Assembly (NCBI RefSeq): GCF_009865215.1
Contig: NZ_WWJX01001363.1
Location: 1 to 64,000, forward strand
DNA: 64,000 nt
Source of the DNA: Streptomyces sp. SID3343
GTDB taxonomy: Bacteria; Actinomycetota; Actinomycetes; Streptomycetales; Streptomycetaceae
Direction of reading: 5' to 3'
Made by a program: the position numbers and the translations under genes. The first letter of the stretch is position 1. Each line of letters begins with the position of its first letter. The notes under the pieces are model-generated. The model was not told the DNA's origin. It was given only the letters and a program-made list of their open reading frames with translations, and did no database searches. Positions 56,459 to 64,000 of the stretch are shown here, piece after piece.

Positions 56459-57703
56459 TCATGAAGTTGGGCAAAAGGTGTGTTCCAACAGGGACTTGGT
56501 GTTGCGCGCCAGGTTCGGGAGCCCTTCGGCGTCGCCGAACGGGTTGTACGACAGCGCAAGTCGAGTCCTGCCGTCCACCGAACCGACCATGAGCGTCTCG
56601 TAGCCGGGTACGCCGCCGTCGTGCCCCCACAGCGTCGTGCAGGAGAGCGTGGCGACGCCGACGCCGAGCCCGCCGGCGAGGGTGCCGTCGGTGGTCGTGG
56701 CCCGGGACGTCAACTCACGCTGTTCGGCCGGTCGCAGCAGCCGCCCGCCGAACAACGCGGCGTGGAAACGGTTCACGTCGGCAGTGGTGGAGACGATGTC
56801 ACCGGCGGCCCAGCCCCAGCTCATGTTCTCCGCCGTGACGTCGTACACGCGGCCGAAGAGCGGCGCGTAGCCGCGGGCGTGTGGTCCGGCGATGTCCGTC
56901 GTGCGGCCGGGAAGCGACGTGTCGCGAAGGCCGAGCGGGCGCAGGATCCGCCGCCGGATCTCGTCCGGGTAGGAGTGGCCGGTGCTCTTCTCGATCAGCA
57001 GGCCGGCGAGGACGTAGTCGGTGCTGGAGTAGTGCACCGTTTCGCCCGGCTCGCCGTACGGTTCACCCGCGAAACCCCGGTCGAGCAGGTCGCGTGGGGA
57101 GTGCTCGATCCACCGGTCGCGGACGATCCAGTCTCGAAGGTCGACGGGATCGCTCAAGTCGAAGTCGGCGTAGTCGTGCAGACCGGAGGTGTGGTTCAAC
57201 AATTGGCGCACGGTGATCCGGTCGCCGCGGGGTACGCGCTGTTCCGGCAGGTAGCGCTCGATCGGGGCGTCGAGCGCGATCCGGCCCTCGCCGACGAGTT
57301 GCAGCACGACCGCGGCGACGAACGACTTGGTCACGCTGCCGATCCGGAACCGGCCGTCGGCGCGGGCGGGGGCCCCGGTGCGCAGATCCGCGCGGCCGAC
57401 CGCGGCCTTGCGCACGTCTGCGTCGGTGCGGACCTCCACCAGGGCTGCCGTGGCCTCGGGGAGGAACGCGGAGAGGTCGGCGCGCAGTTGCCGGTCGCCG
57501 GTGGTATCGGCCGTGTCGGTGGCGCTCGGGATGCGCACGACGTCGGTGGTGCTCGCGGGAGCGCCCTCGGCGGGCGTACCGGCGACGGTCAGGAACAGGG
57601 TTGCGGCGACGGCGACGGCGAGCGGCCGGACGGCGTGCCGACGGCGTCGGCGGCCGGCATCGTGCGCGGGGGCGGGAGCGGACGGCGGAACGGACGTATC
57701 CAC
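56459..57703 (-). CDS. Exported serine hydrolase (class C beta-lactamase / DD-peptidase family)
   Basis: The GTG at 57703 is preferred (GAGGTG eight bases upstream), giving 414 residues. A twin-Arg-like basic stretch (RRRRRHAVR) and hydrophobic segment (about 27-45) suggest export or an N-terminal membrane anchor. The serine-hydrolase box SVTK (Ser123, Lys126) and YSS (Tyr225) match the SxxK and YxN positions, and a late HDGGVPG matches the HTG-like third motif. Members include D-Ala-D-Ala carboxypeptidases and esterases; it may act on peptidoglycan or beta-lactams. The exact substrate is not readable. Confidence 0.88.
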   Translation of the reverse strand: MDTSVPPSAPAPAHDAGRRRRRHAVRPLAVAVAATLFLTVAGTPAEGAPASTTDVVRIPSATDTADTTGDRQLRADLSAFLPEATAALVEVRTDADVRKAAVGRADLRTGAPARADGRFRIGSVTKSFVAAVVLQLVGEGRIALDAPIERYLPEQRVPRGDRITVRQLLNHTSGLHDYADFDLSDPVDLRDWIVRDRWIEHSPRDLLDRGFAGEPYGEPGETVHYSSTDYVLAGLLIEKSTGHSYPDEIRRRILRPLGLRDTSLPGRTTDIAGPHARGYAPLFGRVYDVTAENMSWGWAAGDIVSTTADVNRFHAALFGGRLLRPAEQRELTSRATTTDGTLAGGLGVGVATLSCTTLWGHDGGVPGYETLMVGSVDGRTRLALSYNPFGDAEGLPNLARNTKSLLEHTFCPTS

Positions 57704-58164
57704 GATCGGCACACCTCGGAGGTGAGTCGGAGCCTGCGAACACCGCCATCTTGGCCGGCTTCGCCCGGCGCGCGCGTCCCCCGCCCGAGGGACGCCGACC
57801 CTCACCCACCGGACGCACACATCCCTCCTCCGGACCCCACGTGGCACCGTGCGTCACCCGCCCGAACGAGACCGGACGCGGACCCTGAACGCGCTGTGGC
57901 GGTGGCGCAGCCGTGCACGCCGTGGTGTGCCGCTCCGTGGATCCACCCGACATCCCCGGAGAACGCAGGGGGCGTGTGCGTCCACAACAGTTGTCATGGG
58001 TCAATGATCGGATACTCTTCGCACCGGGCGTCGGGGAGGCGCACGAAGGGAGACGCCGTGGGACACCGTCGGGTGGTAGTCCGTCCGCCTGCCGGTCGTG
58101 GTCGGCGATCTCGACTCGACGCGAAGGGGCCGCGCACGCGACCCACCGTGGCGTGCCGGCCGCC
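57704..58164. other. Intergenic region between the serine hydrolase and MarR genes
   Basis: These 461 bases lie upstream of the serine hydrolase and downstream of the MarR gene. ACAACAGTTGT at 57984-57994 is an odd-centred palindrome. No gene or clear terminator is seen. Confidence 0.45.
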
Positions 58165-58653
58165 TCAGGCGGTTCGGGCCTGGGGGCCGCGCGCGGCGTC
58201 GGCGGCCTCGGCCGCCAGGGAGGCGGTGGCGCTACGCAGGGATTCGAGCCCCGTCAGCAGCATCGCCCGGGATTCGACCGGCATGCGCGCGATGACGACG
58301 GCCATTTCGCGTTCGCGGCGGGCCCGCAGATCCACCAGGAAGGCCCGGCCTCGTCCGCTCAGCCGCAATTGCAGTTCACGGCGGCTGTTGGCACTGGGCA
58401 GGCGCTCGACGAAACCCACCGCGTCCAGGCGGTCGCACAGGCGACTCGTCGACGAAGGGGTCGATCCCAGGCCGTCGGCCAGCGTCCGCAGGTTGATGCC
58501 GTCGTGCTGCTCGAGCAGGAACAGGGCGCGCAGTTGTGATGTGGAGACGGGGGCCGTCGACGCACGTCCCAACAGCGTCTCGAGGAGCTCGGCCGCCGCG
58601 GTCGCCACCCGTGCCGTGTCGTCCGATTTCTCGTGCCGAGGGGAGGTAGCCAC
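58165..58653 (-). CDS. MarR-family transcriptional regulator
   Basis: The GTG at 58653 gives 162 residues; a second GTG two codons upstream is possible. The winged-helix core is clear: STSQLRALFLLEQHDGINLRTLADGLGSTPSSTSRLCDRLDAVGFVERLPS followed in the wing by NSRRELQLRLSGRG (described here as consecutive elements at about 45-115). The C-terminal helices form the MarR dimer interface. The gene is divergent from a PPM phosphatase across 173 bases that include an AT-richer stretch near 58720-58745. It could control the phosphatase or a detoxification response. Confidence 0.88.
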   Translation of the reverse strand: MATSPRHEKSDDTARVATAAAELLETLLGRASTAPVSTSQLRALFLLEQHDGINLRTLADGLGSTPSSTSRLCDRLDAVGFVERLPSANSRRELQLRLSGRGRAFLVDLRARREREMAVVIARMPVESRAMLLTGLESLRSATASLAAEAADAARGPQARTA

Positions 58654-58826
58654 GCCCACCGCCTTACTCTGACGTCCCGAAACGAGTGCCGCAGGCCCCA
58701 CGGCCCGCGCCACAACCACAATAGACGCTGTAAAAGCGGTTGATCCGACAGTCGGTCGGGCCGTCCCGTGGACACGTACGAGGGGGTGCCTCCCGCACCC
58801 GCGCAGAGAACGGCTTGAGAGTAACT

Positions 58827-60008
58827 GTGAACGGCTACGAGGAGGCCGAACGCGCGCTGCGCGCCGCGGCCCCGCACGATCTGTTGGACACCCTACGCCG
58901 CGTCCTGACGAGGCGTTATCAGGCACGATCCGTCGACCTGTTGATGGCCGACTACAGCCTCACCGTCCTGCAGCCGGTTTCCGTGCTCCCGCGCACCACC
59001 GAGCCCCTGTCCCTCCACAACAGCCCGCAGGGACGTGCCTTCGGCGCGCAGGAGCCCATCCGCGAGGAACAGGGCGCGACCGACGGCCTTCGGCTCCACC
59101 TCCCGGTGACCGTACGCGGCGACCGTCTCGGCGTGCTCACCGTCGCCCTCCCCGCGTCGGCCTGTCCACCGGCGGTCCAGGCCGAACTCGCCGACATCGC
59201 CGAGATGCTCGCCCACGCGGTCACCGTCGCCGAACGCGACACCGACCTCTATCTCCAGGCCCGGCGCAAGGACCGCCTGACCCTCGCGGCGGAGATGCAG
59301 TGGCAACTCCTGCCCGGGCGCGCCTGCAGCCGCGACGAGTACGCCATCGGCGCGCAGCTCGAACCCGCCTACGCCGTCCACGGCGACAACTTCGACTGGT
59401 CCACCAGCGCCGGCCACCTCGCCCTGACGGTGACCAACGGCATGGGCGAGGGCATGGACGCCGCCCTGCTCACCAACCTCACGATCAACGCCCTGCGCAA
59501 CGCCCGCCGTGCCGGCGTCTCCATCGCCGACCAGGCGGCGCTGGCCGACCAGGCCGTCTATGCCCAACACCGCGGCGACGCGCACCTGTCCGTCCTGCTG
59601 CTGGACTTCGAACTGGCCACCGGACGAGTCCGGGTGGTCGACGCCGGTTCCCCGCGCCTGCTGCTCCTGCGCGAAGGAGCCGTGACTTCGGTCGACTTCG
59701 ACGCGCAACTTCCCCTGGGCATGTTCGAGGAGACCGAGTACACGGCGCAGGAGTTCGACGTCCGCCCCGGCGACCGTCTCGTGTTCGTCAGCGACGGCGT
59801 CCACGCGGTCGCCTCACCCGCCGGCGAAGTGTACGGCGAACGTGCGCTGACCCGGGCGATCAACGCCACCCGGCTGCTGCCGCCCGCCGAGATGCCCCGC
59901 GCGGTCCTGCGCGAACTCACCGGCCACCGCGGCCGGGCCCTCCCCGACGACGACGCCCTGGTCGTCTGCCTGGACTGGCACGGCAGGCCCGCCGGCGACC
60001 GCTCCTGA
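58827..60008 (+). CDS. PPM/SpoIIE-type phosphatase with GAF-like N-terminus and altered metal site
   Basis: The GTG at 58827 gives 393 residues. The N-terminal half (about 1-150) resembles a GAF sensor (LRLHLPVTVRGDRLGVLTV). The C-terminal half (about 165-390) follows the SpoIIE/RsbU phosphatase pattern: MQWQLLPGR, GDNFDW, TNGMGEGMDAALL, DAGSPRLLLL, LGMFEETEY and SDGVHA. Canonical enzymes have GDVxGHG where this protein has TNGMGEG, so one metal-binding Asp is Asn and the His is Glu. It may be a divergent phosphatase or a pseudo-phosphatase sensor. It is near another PPM phosphatase and a SigB-type sigma factor. Confidence 0.83.
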   Translation: MNGYEEAERALRAAAPHDLLDTLRRVLTRRYQARSVDLLMADYSLTVLQPVSVLPRTTEPLSLHNSPQGRAFGAQEPIREEQGATDGLRLHLPVTVRGDRLGVLTVALPASACPPAVQAELADIAEMLAHAVTVAERDTDLYLQARRKDRLTLAAEMQWQLLPGRACSRDEYAIGAQLEPAYAVHGDNFDWSTSAGHLALTVTNGMGEGMDAALLTNLTINALRNARRAGVSIADQAALADQAVYAQHRGDAHLSVLLLDFELATGRVRVVDAGSPRLLLLREGAVTSVDFDAQLPLGMFEETEYTAQEFDVRPGDRLVFVSDGVHAVASPAGEVYGERALTRAINATRLLPPAEMPRAVLRELTGHRGRALPDDDALVVCLDWHGRPAGDRS

Positions 60009-60174
60009 GCCCGGACAGCCCGGACGCCGTCGCGGTGAACGTCGATGCCCGCGCGTGACCGCGCGCCGTGGGGAGCCCGACACGCGGGCACGAGGGGCTC
60101 CCCCACGGCGTACTGCGCGAGGCGGGCGCCGGCCTTGGTCTTCCGCCGCCGTCTCGTGAACCCACCGGACCGGC

Positions 60175-61770
60175 TCAGCCCACGACGGGCCTCGCCGTGC
60201 CCGACCTCCCGGCTTGCCGGACGCGCGAAGCCGGACACGCGAACGTGGGCTCGGTGCCGGCGACTTCGAAGCGCACGGCCATCAGGGCCCGATCGTCGGG
60301 CCACGCTCCGTCTCGGCTGTCGACGAGAAGGCGGCACAGCATGTCCGGCGCCATGTCGTGGGTGTCCGCGACGAGAGCGGACAAGAACGCGAACCCCTCG
60401 TCCAGGGATTCCCCGCGCCGCTCGACCAACCCGTCGGTGTAGAGCAGCAGTGTGGCCCCCTTCTCGATCTTCACCTCGCCGCAGGGGCCGGGTGCGACGC
60501 CGGTCATGCCCAACAGGGGAACCCGCCCCGGCAACAGCCGCGGAGCTTCACCCGGGGGAAGCAGCAGGGGCGGCATGTGGCCGGCGTTGGTGTAGCGCAG
60601 GAGCCCGCGCGCCGGGTCGTAGACCAGGTAGCAGGCGGTGGCGGAGCGCTCGGGCAGGTACGCGCAGATGAAGGCGTTCACCTCTGCCATCACGTCCTGC
60701 GGCTCGTTGTCGACGCGCAACGCGGCGGCCCGCAGGACGCTGCGCAGTTGCGCCATCTCGGTGGCCTCGGTCAAGCCGTGGCCGGCGACGTCACCGATCG
60801 CCATGCCGATCCGCCCTCCGGGCAGGCGGAACAGGTCGTACCAGTCACCGCCGACCGCCACCTGGTCGGCGCCCGCGGCGTAGCGCGCGGCCACCGTCAG
60901 TTCCGGCAGATTCGGCAGGTCGGGCAGCAGGCTGATCTGCAGACGCTGCGCGAGTCGGTGCTCGTGCTCGTAGAGGCCGGCCCGCGAGACGGCTTGGGCG
61001 ACCTGACCGGCCATCACCTGCACGTGTGCCGCCTCGTCCGGAGGCAACGGGGCGTCGAGTTCCAGCCGCAGGATCCCCAACGGTTCGGGACGATGACCGG
61101 TGAGTGTCAACAACAGGATGTGCGGGGCGTCCGCAGTGGGCCCGGCGTCCGGGGCGAGCCGACCGGGCTCGGAAAAAGCGCTCAAGGCTTCCGGATTGCC
61201 CGCGATGTCGAGGTCGAGCCACGGCTCGTTCGTCGCGGCGGCGAACTCACCGCTCTCACGGAGCGGGAACAGACGGTGCAGGTACAGACCGAGGCTCGCC
61301 GAGCGGACGCCGATCAGACCCGGCGCGTCCTCGCGTATCACGTGCGCCACCTCCCGCAGGGAGATCGCGTCCGCGAGCACGGCGGACAACGCGTACAGTC
61401 GGCGCAGGCGTTCGTCGGCGCGCCCCGCCGTAACGGAATCCGGTTCCGGTGCCGCCACCCGTACGACGATTTCTCCCGTCGCGGACGTTCGCTGCCCCAG
61501 ACACGTCCGGGGTCTCGCGAGCGGGCCGTCGGACCGGAAGGTCAATTCGGCCGACACCGGCTCTTCGGTCGACCGCCAGCGCTGTAGACAACGCTCCACA
61601 TCGGCGTCCGGGTCGACGACCAGGGACGCGAACGCCCGGCCCGCGATGCGGGCCCCCACTGCTGCTGCGGCGGCGTTGCCCGCCCGCACGCGTCCTGCCT
61701 CGTCCACGAGCATCAGGGGCTCCCCCACCCATCGCGCGGCTCCCATAAACGCCCCAAGGGCTTCCTCCAC
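60175..61770 (-). CDS. PAS-GAF-PPM (SpoIIE/RsbU-type) serine phosphatase
   Basis: The GTG at 61770 (AAAGGA upstream) gives 531 residues; a TTG at 61809 is an alternative. Domains: PAS-like (about 15-110, EPLMLVDEAGRVRAGN), GAF (about 130-275), and a SpoIIE phosphatase (about 295-515). The phosphatase has a complete metal site: GGDWYDLF, GDVAGHG, NAGHMPPLLL and LYTDGLVE. Such proteins dephosphorylate anti-anti-sigma factors, freeing SigB/SigF-type sigma factors. The only sigma factor in the window, at 62245, is of that type and on the same strand, so a functional link is plausible. It is convergent with the divergent phosphatase at 58827. Confidence 0.92.
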   Translation of the reverse strand: MEEALGAFMGAARWVGEPLMLVDEAGRVRAGNAAAAAVGARIAGRAFASLVVDPDADVERCLQRWRSTEEPVSAELTFRSDGPLARPRTCLGQRTSATGEIVVRVAAPEPDSVTAGRADERLRRLYALSAVLADAISLREVAHVIREDAPGLIGVRSASLGLYLHRLFPLRESGEFAAATNEPWLDLDIAGNPEALSAFSEPGRLAPDAGPTADAPHILLLTLTGHRPEPLGILRLELDAPLPPDEAAHVQVMAGQVAQAVSRAGLYEHEHRLAQRLQISLLPDLPNLPELTVAARYAAGADQVAVGGDWYDLFRLPGGRIGMAIGDVAGHGLTEATEMAQLRSVLRAAALRVDNEPQDVMAEVNAFICAYLPERSATACYLVYDPARGLLRYTNAGHMPPLLLPPGEAPRLLPGRVPLLGMTGVAPGPCGEVKIEKGATLLLYTDGLVERRGESLDEGFAFLSALVADTHDMAPDMLCRLLVDSRDGAWPDDRALMAVRFEVAGTEPTFACPASRVRQAGRSGTARPVVG

Positions 61771-62244
61771 GCCACCCGATCCTTTCGCTAGGCGAACTAT
61801 TGCATCCAAGCAACATTAGCTGTGGGCCCCCTCGGCCGCGCTATGGCCGGGGTCACACCTGCGGCAACCGCAACATCCCGGCTCCGAGCGCTGCTCGGCG
61901 CCGGGAACTCGTCTGGGAGCGTTACTCGGGGGGCGGGACAGCGAGGCGACGTACGCGTCGCCGGGCCGACCGCAGCCGGCCGGTCGGCGGCGGGCGGTTT
62001 TCGTCGACCCCGCGCCATCGGGCTTTCCCGCCGTTGCGGAACCTGCCGTCCGCCCGCGCCGACGGCGCCGGGAGGTGGTCGCGCGCCGGCCGTCTCGTTC
62101 GGGGCCGCCGCAGGACGGGGTCTGCCCGAACCGGGCTGCCCGAACGAGAGTGCGCGGACGCGGCGGACGGGAACGCCCGCCGCGCACGCGGCCGGAACAA
62201 CGCGGCGCTCGTGGGCCCGGCTGTGCCCGCTCCTCGAACCGGCG
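61771..62244. other. Intergenic region between sigma factor and phosphatase genes
   Basis: These 474 bases hold no recognisable gene or strong hairpin. The stretch around 61795-61825, just upstream of the phosphatase, is AT-richer than its surroundings and may be its promoter. Confidence 0.45.
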
Positions 62245-63114
62245 TCAGTCGGCGAGGAGTTGGGCGCGCAGCGTGCTCAGGGTTCGGGCGAGCAGGCGCG
62301 AGACGTGCATCTGGGAGATACCCAGGCGCTCGCCGATCTGGGACTGGGTCAACTCCTGGCCGAAGCGCATCGACAGGATGTCGCGGTCACGCTGCGGGAG
62401 GGCTGCGACGAGGGGCTTGAGATCGTGCAGGTTCTCGGCGAGCTCGTAGCCGGGATCGACGAACGCGGCGCGCGAGGTGTGGACTTCGGCGGGACCGTCG
62501 TCGCCGGCGGGGGCGTCGAGGGACGCGGCCGTGTAGCCCGCTGCGGCGGTGAGACCGTCGACGACCTCATCGACGCCGATGCCGAGCCGGTCGGCCAGTT
62601 CGGCCGGGGTGGGTGCGCGGTCGTGCTCGGCGGTGAACGCGTCACGGGCCTTGGCCAGTTCCAGGCGCAGTTCCTGAAGGCGGCGCGGGACGTGGACGGC
62701 CCAGGACGTGTCGCGGAAGAAGCGCTTGATCTCGCCGGAGATGGTGGGAACGGCGAAAGTGGGGAACTCCACGTCGAAGGACGGGTCGAAGCGGTCGATG
62801 GCCTTGATCAGACCGATCGTGCCGACCTGGACCATCTCCTCGGTGGTCTCCGGGCGCGCGCGGAAGCGGCCCACGACGAACCGGACCAGGGGGACGTTGA
62901 GTTCGATCAGGGTGTTGCGCACGTACTGGTACTCGTGCGTGCCCTCCTCCAGTACCCGCAGCCGGTCGAAGAGGACCTTCGACATCGCGCGCGCGTCGGC
63001 TGCCGTGACGCTGCCGGGGTCGTCGATCGCCGGCAGGTCGACGAGCCGGTCGCCCTCGACGGGGGCACCGGCCGGGCGGGGGACCACGAAGGCGGTCGCT
63101 GGGGTCGGGGGCAT
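62245..63114 (-). CDS. SigB/SigF-type (group 3) RNA polymerase sigma factor
   Basis: The 289-residue sigma factor has region 2 (NVPLVRFVVGRF, MVQVGTIGLIKAIDRFDP, EFPTFAVPTISGEIKRFFRD, about 75-145), region 3 (DRAPTPAELADRLGI, about 168-190) and region 4 (LPQRDRDILSMRFGQELTQSQIGERLGISQMHVSRLLARTL, listed as consecutive parts at about 235-280). This is the stress/differentiation SigB/SigF/SigG class found in multiple copies in streptomycetes, normally controlled by anti-sigma kinases. GGAGG lies eight bases before the ATG. No anti-sigma gene is adjacent; two PPM phosphatases of the matching regulatory type lie nearby. Confidence 0.95.
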   Translation of the reverse strand: MPPTPATAFVVPRPAGAPVEGDRLVDLPAIDDPGSVTAADARAMSKVLFDRLRVLEEGTHEYQYVRNTLIELNVPLVRFVVGRFRARPETTEEMVQVGTIGLIKAIDRFDPSFDVEFPTFAVPTISGEIKRFFRDTSWAVHVPRRLQELRLELAKARDAFTAEHDRAPTPAELADRLGIGVDEVVDGLTAAAGYTAASLDAPAGDDGPAEVHTSRAAFVDPGYELAENLHDLKPLVAALPQRDRDILSMRFGQELTQSQIGERLGISQMHVSRLLARTLSTLRAQLLAD

Positions 63115-63344
63115 CTCGGCGTCCTCCTGCTTGCGTGACGACTGTGGGCCGGAGCATCGTGCCCCGTCTCACGCGCAGTACACCTGTTCGGGGACGCAAG
63201 GTCGCGTCGAGCTGACCGTCCTGCCCCCGTCGGAGTCGCCGACCAACGCACCGGGCCACATCCGGCCACCGAAGCGGCGCGACACCCTGCCGGGAGAGTG
63301 CCGCAGCCGCCGCTGCCCGGTGAGCTACGAGAAGGTCGACGTGG

Positions 63345-63380
63345 TCCGGCGGGTCGGGGCGTTCCGGCGGGTCGGGGCGT
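63345..63380. repeat. Two perfect 18-base tandem repeats
   Basis: TCCGGCGGGTCGGGGCGT occurs at 63345-63362 and again at 63363-63380 with no gap. The second copy forms the left arm of the hairpin that follows. The rest of the 341-base gap 63115-63455 shows nothing else. Confidence 0.85.
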
Positions 63381-63399
63381 ACCGACGTACGCCCCGACC
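63370..63399 (-). terminator. Terminator hairpin after the DHFR-family gene
   Basis: Perfect 13-base arms GGTCGGGGCGTAC (63370-63382) and GTACGCCCCGACC (63387-63399) with a CGAC loop lie 57 bases downstream of the reductase stop on the minus strand. Confidence 0.65.
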
Positions 63400-63455
63400 G
63401 GACCCACACCGCGGGTTCCGTCCGGGCCCGGACGTTTCGCGCGGGCGAAGAACTG

Positions 63456-64000
63456 TCACTTTCGCCAGAACAGGTGGTGTGTCACGCCGCTCGGGCTGGG
63501 CACGACGTCGAGGTGGAAGCGGTCGAGGAGTTCGTCGGGAGACTCCCACAGTCGTACTCCGGACTCGAGCTTCACCGGTGAGACCGCCACATGCATGGTG
63601 TCGACGAGGTCGGCGTCCAGGAATTCGCGGATGGTGGTAGCCCCGCCGCCGAGCCTGACGTCCTTGCCCTGCGCGGCCGCGCGCGCCCGGTCGAGGACTG
63701 TGACCGGGTCGGCGTCGACGAAGTGGAACGTGGTGTCGGAGAGCGTGAACGACGGACGCTCGTGGTGCGTCATGACGAACACGGGGGTGTGGAACGGGGG
63801 CTCGTCGCCCCACCAGCCGCGCCACTCGTGATCGCGCCAGGGCCCGCGCTGCGGACCGAACTTGTGGCGGCCCATGATCTCGGCACCGATGTTGTGTGCG
63901 AAGTCTCGCGTGAGGTAGTCGTCGAGGCCGCGGCTCCCCCCGCCGTCGGTGCGCATGGGCCAGCTCGCCGTGGCGCCGGCCCAGGCCATCAGCCGCCCGG
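63456..64000 (-). CDS. DHFR/RibD C-terminal-domain family reductase, N-terminus cut by window edge
   Basis: The frame stays open to the right edge of the window and an ATG at 63989 sits in mid-domain, so the gene is partial; about 181 residues are visible. The sequence follows the RibD C-terminal/dihydrofolate-reductase-like family: AEIMGRHKFGPQRG, FVMTHHERPS, FHFVDADP, the cofactor-binding RLGGGATTIREFLDADLVD, and a final HHLFWRK. Many actinomycetes have several such orphan reductases with unknown substrates. A perfect hairpin follows the stop. Confidence 0.88.
   Translation of the reverse strand, partial: GRLMAWAGATASWPMRTDGGGSRGLDDYLTRDFAHNIGAEIMGRHKFGPQRGPWRDHEWRGWWGDEPPFHTPVFVMTHHERPSFTLSDTTFHFVDADPVTVLDRARAAAQGKDVRLGGGATTIREFLDADLVDTMHVAVSPVKLESGVRLWESPDELLDRFHLDVVPSPSGVTHHLFWRK

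Noticed and set aside
58241-58262. A GATTCGAGCCCC-like string reminiscent of a tRNA T-arm
   Set aside because: It lies inside the MarR coding sequence and no acceptor or anticodon stems can be built around it.

Overview
The window is high-GC actinomycete DNA. GTG and TTG starts, GGAGG ribosome sites, GC-rich hairpin terminators, modular PKS and NRPS genes, and LAL/TetR/MarR/ArsR regulators together suggest a Streptomyces-like genome (Streptomycetaceae). The species cannot be read from the sequence. I see no rRNA, tRNA or CRISPR array, so this looks like an accessory, natural-product-rich chromosomal region.

Region A (1 to about 23.4 kb) is the flank of a type I polyketide cluster. Two PKS genes run leftwards: a complete KS-AT-DH-ER-KR-ACP module with malonyl signatures, and the start of the next gene with methylmalonyl AT signatures, cut by the window edge. 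Divergent from them is a translationally coupled pair, an FAD monooxygenase and a small secreted protein. Next come a TetR/SDR/SnoaL unit with a readable promoter and palindromic operator, a large LAL regulator, DoxX, a second FAD monooxygenase, an aldehyde dehydrogenase, an acyl-CoA-dehydrogenase-fold flavoprotein and a DUF4246 2OG-Fe(II)-type protein. Several of these could be tailoring or regulatory genes of the polyketide pathway, but the boundary cannot be fixed from sequence alone.

Region B (23.6 to 44.3 kb) is mixed. It holds a CYTH protein, a GT-C membrane glycosyltransferase, a secreted 5'-nucleotidase, a lipoprotein with three near-identical 46-residue repeats, an MFS/CapA operon with a divergent ArsR regulator, a transposase-derived protein that has lost a catalytic acid, a GNAT / E1-like (ThiF) / M20 peptidase group that could be a small uncharacterised pathway, two small secreted proteins, a PAP2-type membrane protein, an MFS/AraC pair and a VOC protein.

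Region C (44.4 to 55.3 kb) is the best find: a compact indolactam-alkaloid (teleocidin / lyngbyatoxin / pendolmycin type) gene cluster. It contains a divergent DMATS-type indole prenyltransferase, a dimodular NRPS of order A-MT-PCP-C-A-PCP-reductase, an MbtH protein and a cytochrome P450. The architecture matches LtxA-C, TleA-C and MpnB-D. The adenylation pockets read as valine-like and bulky-aromatic. The predicted route is N-methyl-Val-Trp, reductive release to the alcohol, P450 closure to indolactam V, then prenylation. The MbtH gene overlaps the P450 gene by four bases, and a 20-bp perfect hairpin ends the operon. No C-methyltransferase/terpene cyclase of the TleD kind is visible.

Region D (55.3 to 64 kb) holds an aldo/keto reductase, an exported serine hydrolase, a MarR regulator, two SpoIIE-type PPM phosphatases, a SigB/SigF-type sigma factor and a partial DHFR/RibD-type reductase. 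The phosphatases and sigma factor suggest a stress-signalling island. The anti-sigma and anti-anti-sigma partners are not visible here.
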